Positions 46,201-57,012 of a DNA stretch of 60,230 bases are shown piece by piece (the first letter of the stretch is position 1; the number at the start of each line of letters is the position of its first letter). The position numbers were made by a program, and so were the translations under genes. The notes beneath the pieces are model-generated. The model was not told the origin of the DNA. It worked only from the letters and a program-made list of their open reading frames with translations, and searched no databases. The DNA is from Priapulus caudatus (taxonomy: Eukaryota; Priapulida; Priapulimorpha; Priapulimorphida; Priapulidae). The stretch covers positions 38,547 through 98,776 of the forward strand of contig NW_014577212.1 in the NCBI RefSeq assembly GCF_000485595.1. The letters run 5' to 3'.

Positions 46201-49200
46201 CATGGTGTTCGCAGCGGTGTATTAACGGTGTTGAAGGTGAAGTTATTAGGTCAAATCAAACATTAAGACTATGCTGTACTGAGTAGTAGCTACCTGACAA
46301 TTTTATTTATTAACCATCATTTTTATTATTGATAACGGTGCAGTGCGCCTGTGAAGTTGTAACACCAATGTACTTCTGCCGTCATTCTGCTCCAGGTAAG
46401 AAGCGTTTCATCGTTCTAACAATGTAATTCGTATAATAATTTACTTATGTGTTTCAGAACTGGAAGATGGCAGAGGCATAACAGCAGACAAAAACCCAAA
46501 AAAGAAATCGGGCGGTATGTAGGTGCAATGTGGTATGATGAAAATCGGTGATCTACTAGTACGGTCCTACGTGTTACTAAACTAGTCATTAACTCTCATC
46601 AGTGGGAGTGTACTGTGTAGGCATACTAAAAAGTTCCGTTGCTCTGTGCAACATTACGTGATTATCCTGCATAACCCGCTTTGCAGGGTCATGTAAACGT
46701 GGTTAGACTTGTGTCAAGTATGACGGGTCTGCTGCACGCACTGTACATGGACCGCTTGTGCAGAGATTTTAAACACAGGCACTTGGGACAGAGTCAGTAA
46801 AAACTGAAAATAATATGAACACACATTCACAAATAGGCCCTACTACCGTACCCCCCTCTGTTACAGTTCCACTGTTGCGTCACTGTATATCAAGTTTCCT
46901 TCATAAAAACCTATGTAAAAACTAACGCCGAACTATAGTCCACTGAACAAAACTATGTAACTACCGTGGCCGAGAAGTGCACCTTGCTTTGTAATGTGAC
47001 TTCAAACTCAGAAGTCCCGGCCGTTCGTGTGCTGATCCATCAAAAAATGTATACGATTCACGATTCCGATCGGCCCGGTAGTCGAGGGCGACGCGGAGCC
47101 GCGATTGGCTGGCCAGCGGGACGCCATATACAGCCGTGATTTGTTTACGCGTGCCGCGCGGCGGGACTCTGAGTTTGAAGTCACATTACAAAGCAAGGTG
47201 GCACTTCTCGGCCATGGAGTTACATAGTTTGTTTAGTGGACTATAGAGGGCAGAACGAGCCGAAGATGCGGTGGTAGTGTCCTGACAAGTTTGTGAAATA
47301 TGAAAGAATCGAGGAGTGATCGTCGCAAATCGCCAAACGGAGTTCCTATCCTTCTATATATATATATATGAACGTCAACAGCACGCCCGACGGCGAGTGC
47401 GGGAGCGTCGCGTTAGTTTTTAGCATAGGTTTTTATAGAAGGAAAGTTGATATATCAGTGACTCAACAATGGAATGTAACAGAGGGTCAGCGGTAGTAGG
47501 TCCTATTTGAATGTGTGTTCATATTATTTCAGTTTTTACTGACTCTGTCCAAGTGCCTGTGATTTAAACTACTGAGTAGTGTAGTGAGTAACAGCTGAGG
47601 TATGTGATCAAGTGGAGGGTTAACAATTTTAATCATCATGACAGGTCAGATGCCAGCTTGTAGAATCGCATGAGCGTGGGTCCTCCGTGCGTCCGTGTGT
47701 CAACAGTTGGGACACAATCTTAACGCTCGACGTACGGTTACGATATTCGGGTGTGGGGGCGTAATCCGAAAACGAGTTTGGGATGTTGAAGCTGGGGTCA
47801 AAGTGCAAGGTAAGAGTGTAAAAGAAGGAACATTCCCTCCTTAACTTAAGGTATAGGAGGAAAATGGCAGAATTGCGGCACAAATCTAAACGCTCGACCT
47901 AGGCTCGTGATAGTCGTGTACGCATCATGGTAGGAAAAGTCATCACTGTGCCGACAATTGGAGGTCAAAAGTCAATGGGCACAGGGCAGATTAGACATTT
48001 TCTGAGGACATGGTCTGAATGGAGCGATTGGAAACTTTTTGTTCAGTGGTGACCTACCATTTTTATGGCTTTATTGAAAGGACATGAATGTGCTTTCCAC
48101 TGACTGCGAAGAGTAAGTGTCTGATAACCTTTTGACCCTCAAGAGGAGGATAGTAACATGGATTTTGCTGTTAATGTGAAACAAAGACTGAACTGCTTTT
48201 TGCTATTGAGAGCCTCCTTCACCCGCCCCTCTCACCACCTCTCGCCGCACCTCCACCACCCTCCCTCACCACCACCACCACCACCACCACCACTCACTAC
48301 GCTCGACGCATATCCAATATAACGTTAATATAGCGAAGTCATTAAAGCTAACAGCTATATCTTTATTACTGTACATACCGGTATAAGCAAAGCCTATCAG
48401 CGGTGGCGGAGGGCGCACTTTGTTCGTTTGGCCAGTGAGTTTATCAGAAGAATAGCCAGCTACAGTACACTCAGTTGAGCGCTGTCGCTCTGCGGTCACT
48501 GTTNNNNNNNNNNNNNNNNNNNNNNNNNGTCACGCGATTGCATCTGGGTCGCAACATTACTGAATGTATCCTGTTGTATAACGCCGGCTGGCAGGGTCAT
48601 CGTAAACACGTGGCTGAGACGATGTGTACCAGATAATCGAAGCGGGGTCTGGCTGCACGCATGTAGCAGGGACGCTAGCGGGACGAGCACTGGATAGTGA
48701 CGTGAGATTTTAAACACAGGACTTGGAACAGAGACGTCAGTAAAAACTGAGAAATAAATATGAAACGCACATTGCACAATAGGCAGCCTACTACGCGTTT
48801 CACCCCCTGTGTGTACAGTCCCACAATGTCATGCGTCACTGGTGATATCAAGTTCGCGTGTCGAGTAAAAATGCGTAGTGAAACTACGGGGGGAAAGCTA
48901 GTAGTTCCATGGAACAGAAAGCTATGTAAAACTACCGTGGCCGATAAGTGCGGCACCTTGCTTTACTGTAAATGTGAACTTCAAACGTGAGCAGAAGTCC
49001 CGCCGAGATTCGTGCTGTATTCATTCAAAAAAAGTTATTTAACGATTCAGCGATTGGGGCCGATCGGAGCCCGGTAGTCGGGAGGGCGCGAGCGGCGGAG
49101 CGCGAGTCTGGGTGCAGCGTCGGAGCGATGTCATAACTACAGCCGTGATTTGTGGGGTTCACGCAGGCGAGCGTGTCCAGGGGAGGCGGCGACTTCTGAG

Positions 49201-52200
49201 TTTGAGGTAACACAATTACAAAGGCAAGGTGGGCATCTTCTCGGGGCCTATTGGGTAAGGTACATAGAGTTTGTTTAGTGGACTAATAGGAGGGCGAGAA
49301 CCGAGCCCGGAGAGTCGGGCCGGGTGGTATTTAGGTCGCGACCTCGACAGCTTTGTGACAATATGAAAAGAATCAGCAGGCAGCGTCGAGTCGCTGCGGC
49401 AAATCGCCGCAAACGGAGTTCTCCTACGTTTCGTTAGCTGTATATTTATCAATGAGGCGTCACAGCACGACTCGCAGCGGCAGTGCGGATGCGCTTCGCG
49501 TGGGGTCGGTGAGTTGTGCTGATAACGATAGGTTTTTATGAAGGAAGTGGAGGGTATACGGTGACTCAACAATGGACGTGTAGACAGAGGGGGCTACAGG
49601 GTGTAGGCGCTATCTATGTGAAATGTTTGTATTCAGAGTTATTTATCAAAGGTTTTTAACTGACTCGTTTCCCAATTGCCTGTGATTTTAAACAGTAGCA
49701 GTAGTTAGGGGGATAGCAGGCTGCAGTCATGAATACAAAGTGGCGGGCAGTTAACAATTTTTATATCATCGACGGATCGGTCAGAGTGCAACTAGTAGAT
49801 CGCGGGATGAGCGTGGGGTCCGTCCGCGGGGGGGGAGGGGGGGGGGGAGGAAGGGGAGGGAGAGCGGTCGTTGTCTCCTGCGCCTTGGGCGCGGTGTTGT
49901 TGGCCGCTCCCGGATCATGTGCTTCAACATGTGGATGCTACAAGAGTCGTTAAGATTGAAAACGAGCCGCTCGCGGGAGTATGCGATCTGGAAAGGTCTA
50001 CGGATGATTTCACGGGAGGACCCCGGTGTGGCTGGGGCCGCACGTGTGGTGGAGTAAGTCCAGAAGAAACGCGCAGTGTGAGTTGGGAAAGCTGGCAGTG
50101 GGCCAATTGCTCGCACATAGGTCAGAGGTACATACGTTGCTGTCAAAGTCAGGTAAAGATGATGTTAAAAGAACGGGAACGATTCCTCCTTAAGCTTAAA
50201 GAGTAATAGGAAGGAAACGCAGAATTCGGACAATCTAAACGCGCGTCGACCTAGCGCTCGTTGATAAGTCATCTGGGTATGTCACCGGCATTGCAATGGT
50301 AAGGAAAGGTCGGGAGATCACTGTGCCGATATTGGGAGTGGTCAAACGGGCTCAAGTCGGGCGCAGCAGGGGAGCAGAATTTTAGGACCATTTTCTAGGA
50401 GGGGACCAGATGGCCATCCCTGATGAGCAGGCGATTCGGGAAACTAATTTTGTCTTTCAGTACAGTGAGGCCTACCAACTTTTTATAGACTTGATGGGAA
50501 AAAGGACCAACTGAAACTGGCTTTCCAGACCTGACTGCGCCGCGAAGGGAGGATAAGTGGTCTCGTACCTAGATTGCACCTCAGAAGGGGGCGGAGTTAA
50601 ACAATGGATTTGTTGACTTATTAAAAAGACTGAAACTGCTTTTGCTATATGAACCTCCGTTCACCTCCTGCCTCCTCACAACCCTCCCGCACAGCTCCCT
50701 GTGCACAACACCACCCTCGCGCCAACCAAACCCCCACCACATCGCAACCGCTCTCGCGTATTCCTTGATAAAACGGCTTAAGGTTAGCGCAAGTCATTAA
50801 AGCTACACAGCTATATTTTATTTTACAAATGATCACCTACGGTATGCAAAGCCCTGATCAAGCCGGCGTTTGTTTTATTCTCGCGGCGGGACCGCGCCTT
50901 TGATGTCGACGCTTACATGTAGACTAGCGGGTCACTCGAGAAGGATAAGGCGCATGCATACATGTACCGTCCAGGCAGGACTTAGCATAGCAGACATCCA
51001 TGGTTAGATGGCACCATTCGGCAATTATGTTACTATGAATGCTATGACCTAGGCATTGGGTAACAATATAATCATTATGCCAGCTACAGTACACGTCAGT
51101 TGAGCGCTGTCGCTCTGCGGCACTTGTTACCTGAGTGGTAACAATATAATCAATATGCCAGAGTCGATTATCAACAGTTGTGGGAAATTAGATCTGCTCT
51201 GCAAACCTAATCAAATGGAAATCAGCTGTGCACATAGAAAGTGATGGTTCCCTTGACACCTGCTCTTTGCATATCATTCATTATAAAGATGAAGCACTTA
51301 TTGGGAAAACTTATATCCACTATTGGTCATTTGTCTTCATGCTAATTGTGTTCTGTGACTTACAGGCTCTATGTGAAAGCTATTTTCACGGGCTACAAGC
51401 GATCGCTGAGAAACCAGAGGGAAAACACTGCCCTGCTGAAGGTTGACGGCTGTATCACAAAAAAGGAGGCAGACTGGTATCTGGGAAAGAAGTGTGCATA
51501 TGTTTACAAAGCCAAGAAGTATGTATTTTTCATTTCGATTTTTGTTGCATGAAATCAGAAATATGTAAAGTTACGAGCATGAGAAATCCTAACAAAATTT
51601 TCCTCTTAACATAATGGTATCCTAGATCCTCTCATACCTTTAAAACCAATATAAAAATAATGCAACTACATAAAGAATTGCAATTATAGTGATATTATAT
51701 TTTATATTGATTAGTAAAACCTATTTTTCATGGAAAACACGTCAGAAACGCTATTTATCTACTTATCATGTACCAAAACAAACATAAGTGGTTATTGTTC
51801 TCTTATTTTCGATATTTTGATGAGTCTTGAAGCTCGCGTTTTGTGTTCCTGTGCAGGATAAAAATGTGATAATGTCATTTTTCATAGGTTATTATGATTA
51901 ACTATTATAATCTGCATAAATTCCTGTCAGGTCCAATTAACAGTGATAAATGTCTATGGATCTGTTTTTTTATCGATTCTGATCCAATCCGGGGCAAATT
52001 ATCAAGTTCATGTTATCATAATTTTTCTTGTAGCTACGATGCGTTTCTATCAACGCTATTCTCATAACATTAACATTAGTCGTAAGTGCTGTCATAGCAT
52101 TAACATTGGCCTTAACTTTACGATGTGTCTGACAACGGGCCCCATACTTGTGAATGTTGTTTGTTAACAACCTAGCTAAAAATTGGGGTCCAATTTTACC

Positions 52201-53496
52201 TGGAAACAAATCTAAGAAAAACAATGATTATGTGACAATACTTGCATGTTCCGTATGCTCTCCTAGCTAAGTGATGAATCAAACTTATGCAAAAATGTGC
52301 TGTGAGGTAATCTCTGTTCCACTGCGGTTGCTATTCAAATTGTTAATAACTGTTTATAAAAGCTGATGATTTTAATTGAGTCTATTAGTGAATAGCAGGA
52401 AAAATGAACAACCTAATAATGGCAGCAAGGTTAATAATAATTACTTAAATGCGACAAAAGTTCCCAATAATTCCAGCATTCATCAACAGTGCAGATTGGA
52501 TAGATATTTTTTTTTTGCAGTAAGACTGCTTGTCCTAACCATGACAAGGCCAGTAAGATCAGGGTCATCTGGGGCAAAGTGACCAGATCACATGGCAACA
52601 GCGGAGTGGTTAAGGCAAAATTCAAGCGCAATCTTCCATCCAAGGCCATTGGCAGACGGATACGCGTTGTAAGTACAGTTTTGCTTGTACATGGCCTGAT
52701 GCTGTAGTTTTAATTTACCAACATGAGCTTTTTGTACATGTTCAGTTGTGAAAGTACATGTTCAAGCTAATATGTGATGCTAGATTGGTACAGTGCTGTC
52801 CTTGGTAATATGACATGTACAAGTTTGTAATTCACACAAGTAATTGCACTGTACATATGATTCATGTATGCTAATGTGTAATATGCTCTTATGTGGTACA
52901 TAAAACAATTTTATTCTTACAATACTTGCTGGTATTGTTTGGGTAACAGCGAGTGTCTACAGTAAGGCTCACATGTCTTAGAACACTCGTACATCGTTAC
53001 TTTTACCATAATATGCAATTATTGAAATTTACTTGTTAGCTTCTTGTTGACATGGTTGCGTGATGATGACACCTGTCAAATTCTCCCAAAACAAGTGCAC
53101 ATAGTTACCTGACACAAATATTTATAGACTGGTACCTAAATCGAAATGTATACAGATGTAATTGACCTAGTGTAGAGACAGGGTTTCGGTCAGTGGCATC
53201 TGGCAAGACTGAAGAGCACAAATCACGCGCTAGTTTTGTTGGCATTTATAAACAAATTTAACTTGAATGCAGCTCAGTGCACATTGGTGAAAAGAATGAT
53301 GTGCGAGTGTTCTTTGACGTGTTACTGTGTTAGCCTTAATATATACATTTGATGTTATGCAAGGAGTACTGGTATCAGAATGGTTGAGAAAATTGTTTGT
53401 ATAACGTGAAATCCTTGCTTTAAGATCGTTTATCTGCACAAATTTTGATAAAGGTGTTTTAATTTTTTTCAGATGATGTATCCATCCAGGATTTGA
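40205..53496 (+). CDS. RPL35A: Ribosomal protein eL33 (RPL35A)
   Basis: Protein of the large cytosolic ribosomal subunit. Exons are 40205-40264 (ATG at 40215), 51366-51518, 52521-52668 and 53473-53496. All have GT/AG borders and join in phase to 124 residues. The protein starts [17 protein letters not shown], then [77 protein letters not shown] and finally VMMYPSRI. These match the family along its whole length. The N-terminus is about 14 residues longer than the 110-residue human protein. The first intron (about 11.1 kb) is inflated by duplicated, error-rich sequence. Confidence 0.97.
40398..41055 (-). pseudogene. Damaged copy of the TMC N-terminal exon region
   Basis: Sequence from the TMC locus (about 32930-33540) recurs here directly after RPL35A intron sequence. 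There is roughly one small indel or substitution every 10-20 bases, so the frame is broken, although MAMKRSVK and its donor survive. It is either an assembly artefact or a decayed duplication. Confidence 0.85.
41030..43150. repeat. 2.1-kb imperfect palindrome
   Basis: The left arm has CCCCGGACA(A/T)TTA repeats (41085-41320), then a GGA/GAG tract to about 41965. The right arm is its mirror complement: CTCC/TCC to about 42660, then TAATTGTCCGGGG repeats (42725-43105). Unique anchors pair across it: GTGTTTATTAT (41330) with TAAATAAACAC (42693), and GATACATGTGCAGG (41356) with TGTATCATGTCTG (42666). The arms differ by many small indels. Confidence 0.85.
43737..44224. mobile_element. 488-bp inverted-repeat element present only in the second copy
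   Basis: Ends are GCCATGAGAATGAAAAATCC and GATTTTCATTCTCATGGC, followed inward by GGTTTACCGTCCA / TGGACGTAAACC. It lies between CTAATACTAG repeats on both sides, which may be the duplicated target. Absent from the equivalent point near 39290. Confidence 0.75.
44995..46345. repeat. 1.35-kb imperfect palindrome
   Basis: TCAATAATAAAAGTGATGGT (44997) pairs with ACCATCATTTTTATTATTGA (46312). TGCATGCACAA (45172) pairs with TTGTGCATGCACA (46175). CCTCTAG.. / CTAGAGG.. and AAATCCTGTTCGAATT (45693) / AATTCGAACAGGATTTT (45959) pair as well. The arms differ by many indels. Absent from the cleaner copy near 40018, where an 83-bp direct repeat occurs instead. Confidence 0.8.
46650..47570. mobile_element. 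Foldback element, first copy
   Basis: The arms 46775-47000 and 47190-47560 are complementary. CACAGGCACTTGGGACAGAG pairs with CTCTGTCCAAGTGCCTGTG, and GAAGTGCACCTTGCTTTGTA pairs with TACAAAGCAAGGTGGCACTT. A noisier copy lies at 48540-49695. Confidence 0.75.
47640..48503 (-). mobile_element. Repeat A, reverse copy abutting the gap
   Basis: Reverse complement of repeat A: from GCGATTCTACAAGC (about 47670) through the GGTGGTGG tract (48262-48293) to GAGCGACAGCGC at about 48480. It stops at the N gap. Confidence 0.85.
48504..48528. other. Assembly gap of exactly 25 N
   Basis: 25 unspecified bases. The left flank (46650-48503) and the right flank (48529-51118) contain the same sequence in the same order, so the gap separates two versions of one region. 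Confidence 0.98.
48529..51118. repeat. Error-rich duplicate of 46650-48503
   Basis: 48540-49695 repeats the foldback of 46650-47570, and 49700-51118 repeats the reverse copy of repeat A. It has very frequent indels and insertions (for example GGTTTTTATGAAGGAAGTGG, and poly-G near 49832). It ends at CTGCGGCACTTGTTACC, where clean sequence resumes. AACAATATAATCA occurs on both sides (51064 and 51141). Confidence 0.88.
51366..51518 (+). CDS. RPL35A: RPL35A exon: [12 protein letters not shown]...YVYKAK
   Basis: The acceptor is GTGACTTACAG and the donor AA|GTATGT. It encodes the conserved GYKR.LRNQ.E.TALL and [10 protein letters not shown]-type blocks. Confidence 0.97.
52521..52668 (+). CDS. RPL35A: RPL35A exon: [14 protein letters not shown]
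   Basis: The acceptor is TTTTTTGCAG and the donor GTT|GTAAGT. It encodes the most conserved [13 protein letters not shown]..(R/K)AKF...LP.KA(I)G..(I)R segment. Confidence 0.97.
53473..53496 (+). CDS. RPL35A: RPL35A terminal exon (MMYPSRI, stop)
   Basis: Seven codons and TGA after the acceptor TTTTTTTCAG. The YPS.I end is diagnostic of eL33. Confidence 0.96.
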   Translation: MMYPSRI

Positions 53497-53769
53497 AGCG
53501 AGGTTGTAATGTTAAAAAAATAAAAACAAATCACTCATATTTATAGTCTTTGCATTTTCTGTGCCTTGTTAGTACTTATTTTCTGGTTCAAATGTTGCCT
53601 CTTACAATAAAGCTTGCAAATTATGTCAATCAGAAATACTTAGCTGGCTTTTTTAAAAGTCATAATCTTCAGTCAAAATGAAAAATCGCAATCTCAATCA
53701 CTTGCTCAAAACGTCCTCGTCATTAGCACTAGAGATTTCTCTCGAAAAAGATGCCTTATACAAAACACG
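53497..53769 (+). other. RPL35A 3' UTR and flank
   Basis: AT-rich; carries the AATAAA at 53607. Confidence 0.5.
53607..53612 (+). terminator. RPL35A: RPL35A polyadenylation signal
   Basis: AATAAA about 110 nt after the stop codon; a TGCCTTGTTAG-type T/G-rich stretch surrounds it. Confidence 0.7.
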
Positions 53770-54115
53770 TTTTTAGCTCGCCTTGACATCCTCAAGCTGA
53801 GCTATTGCCATGGGATGTCGTACGTCCGTCCGTCAACATTTGGTTACGGTCAACGATAACTCCGGAACCGTTTGACCCACATGTTTGAAATTGGGTATAG
53901 TTGTTACTGCTATGGGAGAGATTTAAACGTCCTATTTTGGAGCACGTCAGTCGACGTACTTTCGAGCCACGGCAATTTTTTGGCAAAAATGGGAATTGCA
54001 TTAGTTAGTTCAGGTTCAACGGATTTTGCTCATTTTTGGTATGTGATTGAATAAGGGCTAGGGGTTTTGATATTTAAAAAAAATATATGCAAATTAGGTA
54101 GTTTTTGGCAATTAT
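53770..54115 (-). mobile_element. Repeat B, reverse copy
   Basis: Starts TTTTTAGCTCGCCTTGACAT, followed by GTACGTCCGTCCGTCAAC, and follows the plus-strand copy at 8998-9374 in reverse to about TTGGCAATTAT. Confidence 0.8.
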
Positions 54116-56596
54116 ATAGAGACGCAGATAACAGTGGTGTCACACTCATCTGGTTCGTTTTACAAGATTTCATTGACAATATCTTTAATGCAAAATTGGT
54201 ATTTCCTCTCCACCCTGCCGATAAACGTCTATATTAAAGTAAAGTTTTACAAAACATGTCGGAATGCAGCATAACCTATTTATTTCTTACGCCATCGCTA
54301 AGAAACATTAAAGCGGGTATAGCGCCATAAATTATTTATTGCGATATACAGATGCAACCGTGTGTCTAGACGTCCCTAGAAAACTCATACGGAAGAACAC
54401 TTTCCATGCAACCAATTAACCGCTTGACAAAAGTTGTGTTATGGGCAGGGAAACACCATTGCCATGTGGTATATAGCAGCTACGTGGAATAAGCGTATTC
54501 TCTCAATCCTACACGTTACACATCGGGAGCTCCGCTTTTAGGCAGTGCCTAAATCTGAATATTATAAAAACGTTAAATGGCGATCATTTAGGTGTAACGC
54601 CATCACTCGCCCATATCTCAGACTTTCACATCTCAAACATTTATTTTCACATAAAAAATTCCACATAATTATCAATAGTATATAATGGGAGTTCTCCCAT
54701 TATTCGTTTCTATAATCTCTCTTCGTTTCTATAATGTACGTCGATGGTTGCTCAATTAAAACCGACTTCTTCTCACTCACTCATTTGTGTCCTTTTTTGT
54801 GGTGAGCTACAGTGTCATTGACACTTTCATTTAATGAATGCTTAATAGAGACAACTATACACAAAGTCCTGTGGTATACATTAATTTATTCATATCCATT
54901 ACAAGGTTCTGTTTTTTTTTACCCGGATGCCTCTAAGATAATACTATTTATTTATTTCAATTACACATACCTGCTGCTTTCAAAAAGAAAGGCCGATTCG
55001 CTTTTCATGGCGTATAAAGTAGTCCAGCAAGGTATATAATTAATGTGCAAGTGGGATGGATATGCAATACATAGGTTGGATAACAACAGTAAGTACTGTT
55101 TAACGGGAATGAAACTTCTACAGATGAACCAAAAACAGAGATTTCGCCATTGGTTAAATAAACACTATCACCAGCCATATTCACATACTTTCATATAATA
55201 TTCATATAAGTATAAGAATAGTATATTTGCCATCTGACAATAAATCTCAACAATAAATGTGTTTGTGAACAATTTATATTAGTAACTAATCTTATATGAG
55301 AGTAAAACTGATAACGAAATTACTTCACCAGGAAAGCGTAATGTCTAATCATTCCATTAACACTTGTAGCTTATTATTTCCTACAAACGTCACTGAATAA
55401 TATACAATAGTAAGAGAACATTCAATGCATGCTCTCTGAGCATAGATTTCAAATATCTAGAAAACTTACTGACTCAGTTTAATAAACAGTATGTACATTA
55501 AAGTCTATAAATCACACTATATACAATTTACGAACAAATCCAGCAATTGTTGATACATACAAAAACATTGACATTGATCATAGAATAACTACTACAATTC
55601 TGCTTACACAAGGTAATTTGCAATGACAATAAAGTTGTATTTTGAAATGGCAGAATACTTTGCCAGGGAAACAGCTCAGTTTGGCACATTGACAGACACC
55701 TTACACGTTCTAGTATCTCATCATGATCACCTTCCAAGAGCTAAATCTAATCGGTACCCTACATTTACATGACATTGCAAGCACACACTATACCAATTAA
55801 TCAGGTTAAATGCTATTGATCTATTTAACCCTTTAAAATATTTTCACCGGTCTATTTCTTTCACAGCTAACAGTATAAGCCTATTGCTGATTATTTCATT
55901 TAAATTTGTCTAGACTATGAAAGTAATTCTTACAATTATATTATGTAGTACTGCCTGTACTGGTTAATTTGTTGAGCCGCAAATAATACGATAGGTAAGC
56001 CAGCTGGTACACACTAATTTATTTCTAATTGATGCCCAACTTTCAGGAGTAGATGGCACCACAGTCTGAAACTGCTTGATGCAGTAGCCGCCGTTCATCG
56101 GGAGATGGTGAGTCAGACACTGGTTCATTTCAATTTCCACGCCTGTTTGTGAATCTTGGGCATAACTGACTGTCGTCATACCAGAAAGTCTGGTAGTTGT
56201 CAGAATAAATGTACTGACTGCCATTTGGAGGCGAGTGCGTGAGTACATCGACGGCCCACAACATCAAGCTTCTCATCACAGTATGTACACTGCATACACA
56301 TCTACATGGCAAACAGGCAGTCTCATGATCAGAGTGCTCACGTTAGTCACGTTCAGACAAAGTTCACTTCCATTGTGCACAACACACATCACAGCCTTCA
56401 CCCTCATACCGTCTGATTCCATTATACACGGTTGCTCCTATTCACCACTACACACTACTACAAACATCTGGCATTCATTCATTCGCGCAAGGAAACACTA
56501 AATAGCGAAATGGGCACGCTGAGTCGCCATATCCGGTGTATCTGATGCCAGCAAGTCCTCAGCACGGGGCGTCGCACACTCGCCTGCGTCACTGGC
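54116..56596. other. Intergenic or 3' UTR DNA, nothing firmly recognised
   Basis: AT-rich. The frame 55964-56248 (minus, 94 codons) has no family features and may be 3' UTR of the RING gene. Confidence 0.4.
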
Positions 56597-56620
56597 TGCC
56601 ACCGCTAGGGGGCGCTGGCA
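56597..56620 (+). promoter_or_regulatory. CTCF-like motif
   Basis: CACCGCTAGGGGGCGCTGGC closely matches the bilaterian CTCF core (C-C-R-C/S-Y-AG-G-GGGCGCT). It lies just downstream of the candidate exon 56627-56776. Function is unproven. Confidence 0.45.
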
Positions 56621-56626
56621 CACCGA

Positions 56627-56776
56627 TCACGCGTGTTCAGCAGGATCACTGCTGGAGTCGCAGCTGCTATTGCGCTGCTCTGTGTTGTTGATCGGAGGCG
56701 GGTAGACATTGACCGTCACCAGCTGCTCGCTGCTATGGCCTGCCATGTTGCCATAGTCACTCGAAGCCTCGCTCGT
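56627..56776 (-). CDS. Candidate alternative 3' exon of the RNF13-like gene
   Basis: The acceptor is CATTGTTTCAG. A 49-codon frame follows (TSEASSDYGNMAGHSSEQLV, TVNVYPPPINNTEQRN, ending DPAEHA and TGA). It needs a phase-0 upstream donor; GGCATG|GTGACG inside exon 58141-58367 would supply one. Its Ser/Asn/Pro-rich composition suits a disordered tail. Unproven. Confidence 0.4.
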   Translation of the reverse strand, partial: TSEASSDYGNMAGHSSEQLVTVNVYPPPINNTEQRNSSCDSSSDPAEHA

Positions 56777-57012
56777 CTGAAACAATGTCATGGTTCAAGT
56801 AGCATGACGACGTACCTTCTAGACTACGTTTTCTGTGCGTGCATGTTTGGATAAACTCAACATTAGTCTGGCAGGCATTTACTTGCCCACCTCGGAACAA
56901 ACAAAAATTGCACACATACACACACACGCATGCACATATCTATGCATGAATTGAGCCACACAAAGTAAATTCACGTGGAAATTTAGTGGCACAAATTTTC
57001 ACACCCTCTTAA

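Larger units (their letters stand above)
43355..46640 (+). repeat. Error-rich second copy of 38960-40390, including the RPL35A 5' exons
   Basis: 43360-43720 follows the pogo end and TAATA microsatellite, 44230-44960 follows 39305-40010, and 46360-46640 follows 40105-40400. Single-base insertions and deletions recur throughout. Compared with the cleaner copy it holds two extra blocks: 43737-44224 and 44995-46345. Confidence 0.88.

Noticed and set aside
51519-52520. Intronic snoRNA in RPL35A
   Set aside because: TGATGA-like strings occur (about 51819 and 52362), but I could not pair them with a D box and terminal stem at the right distance.
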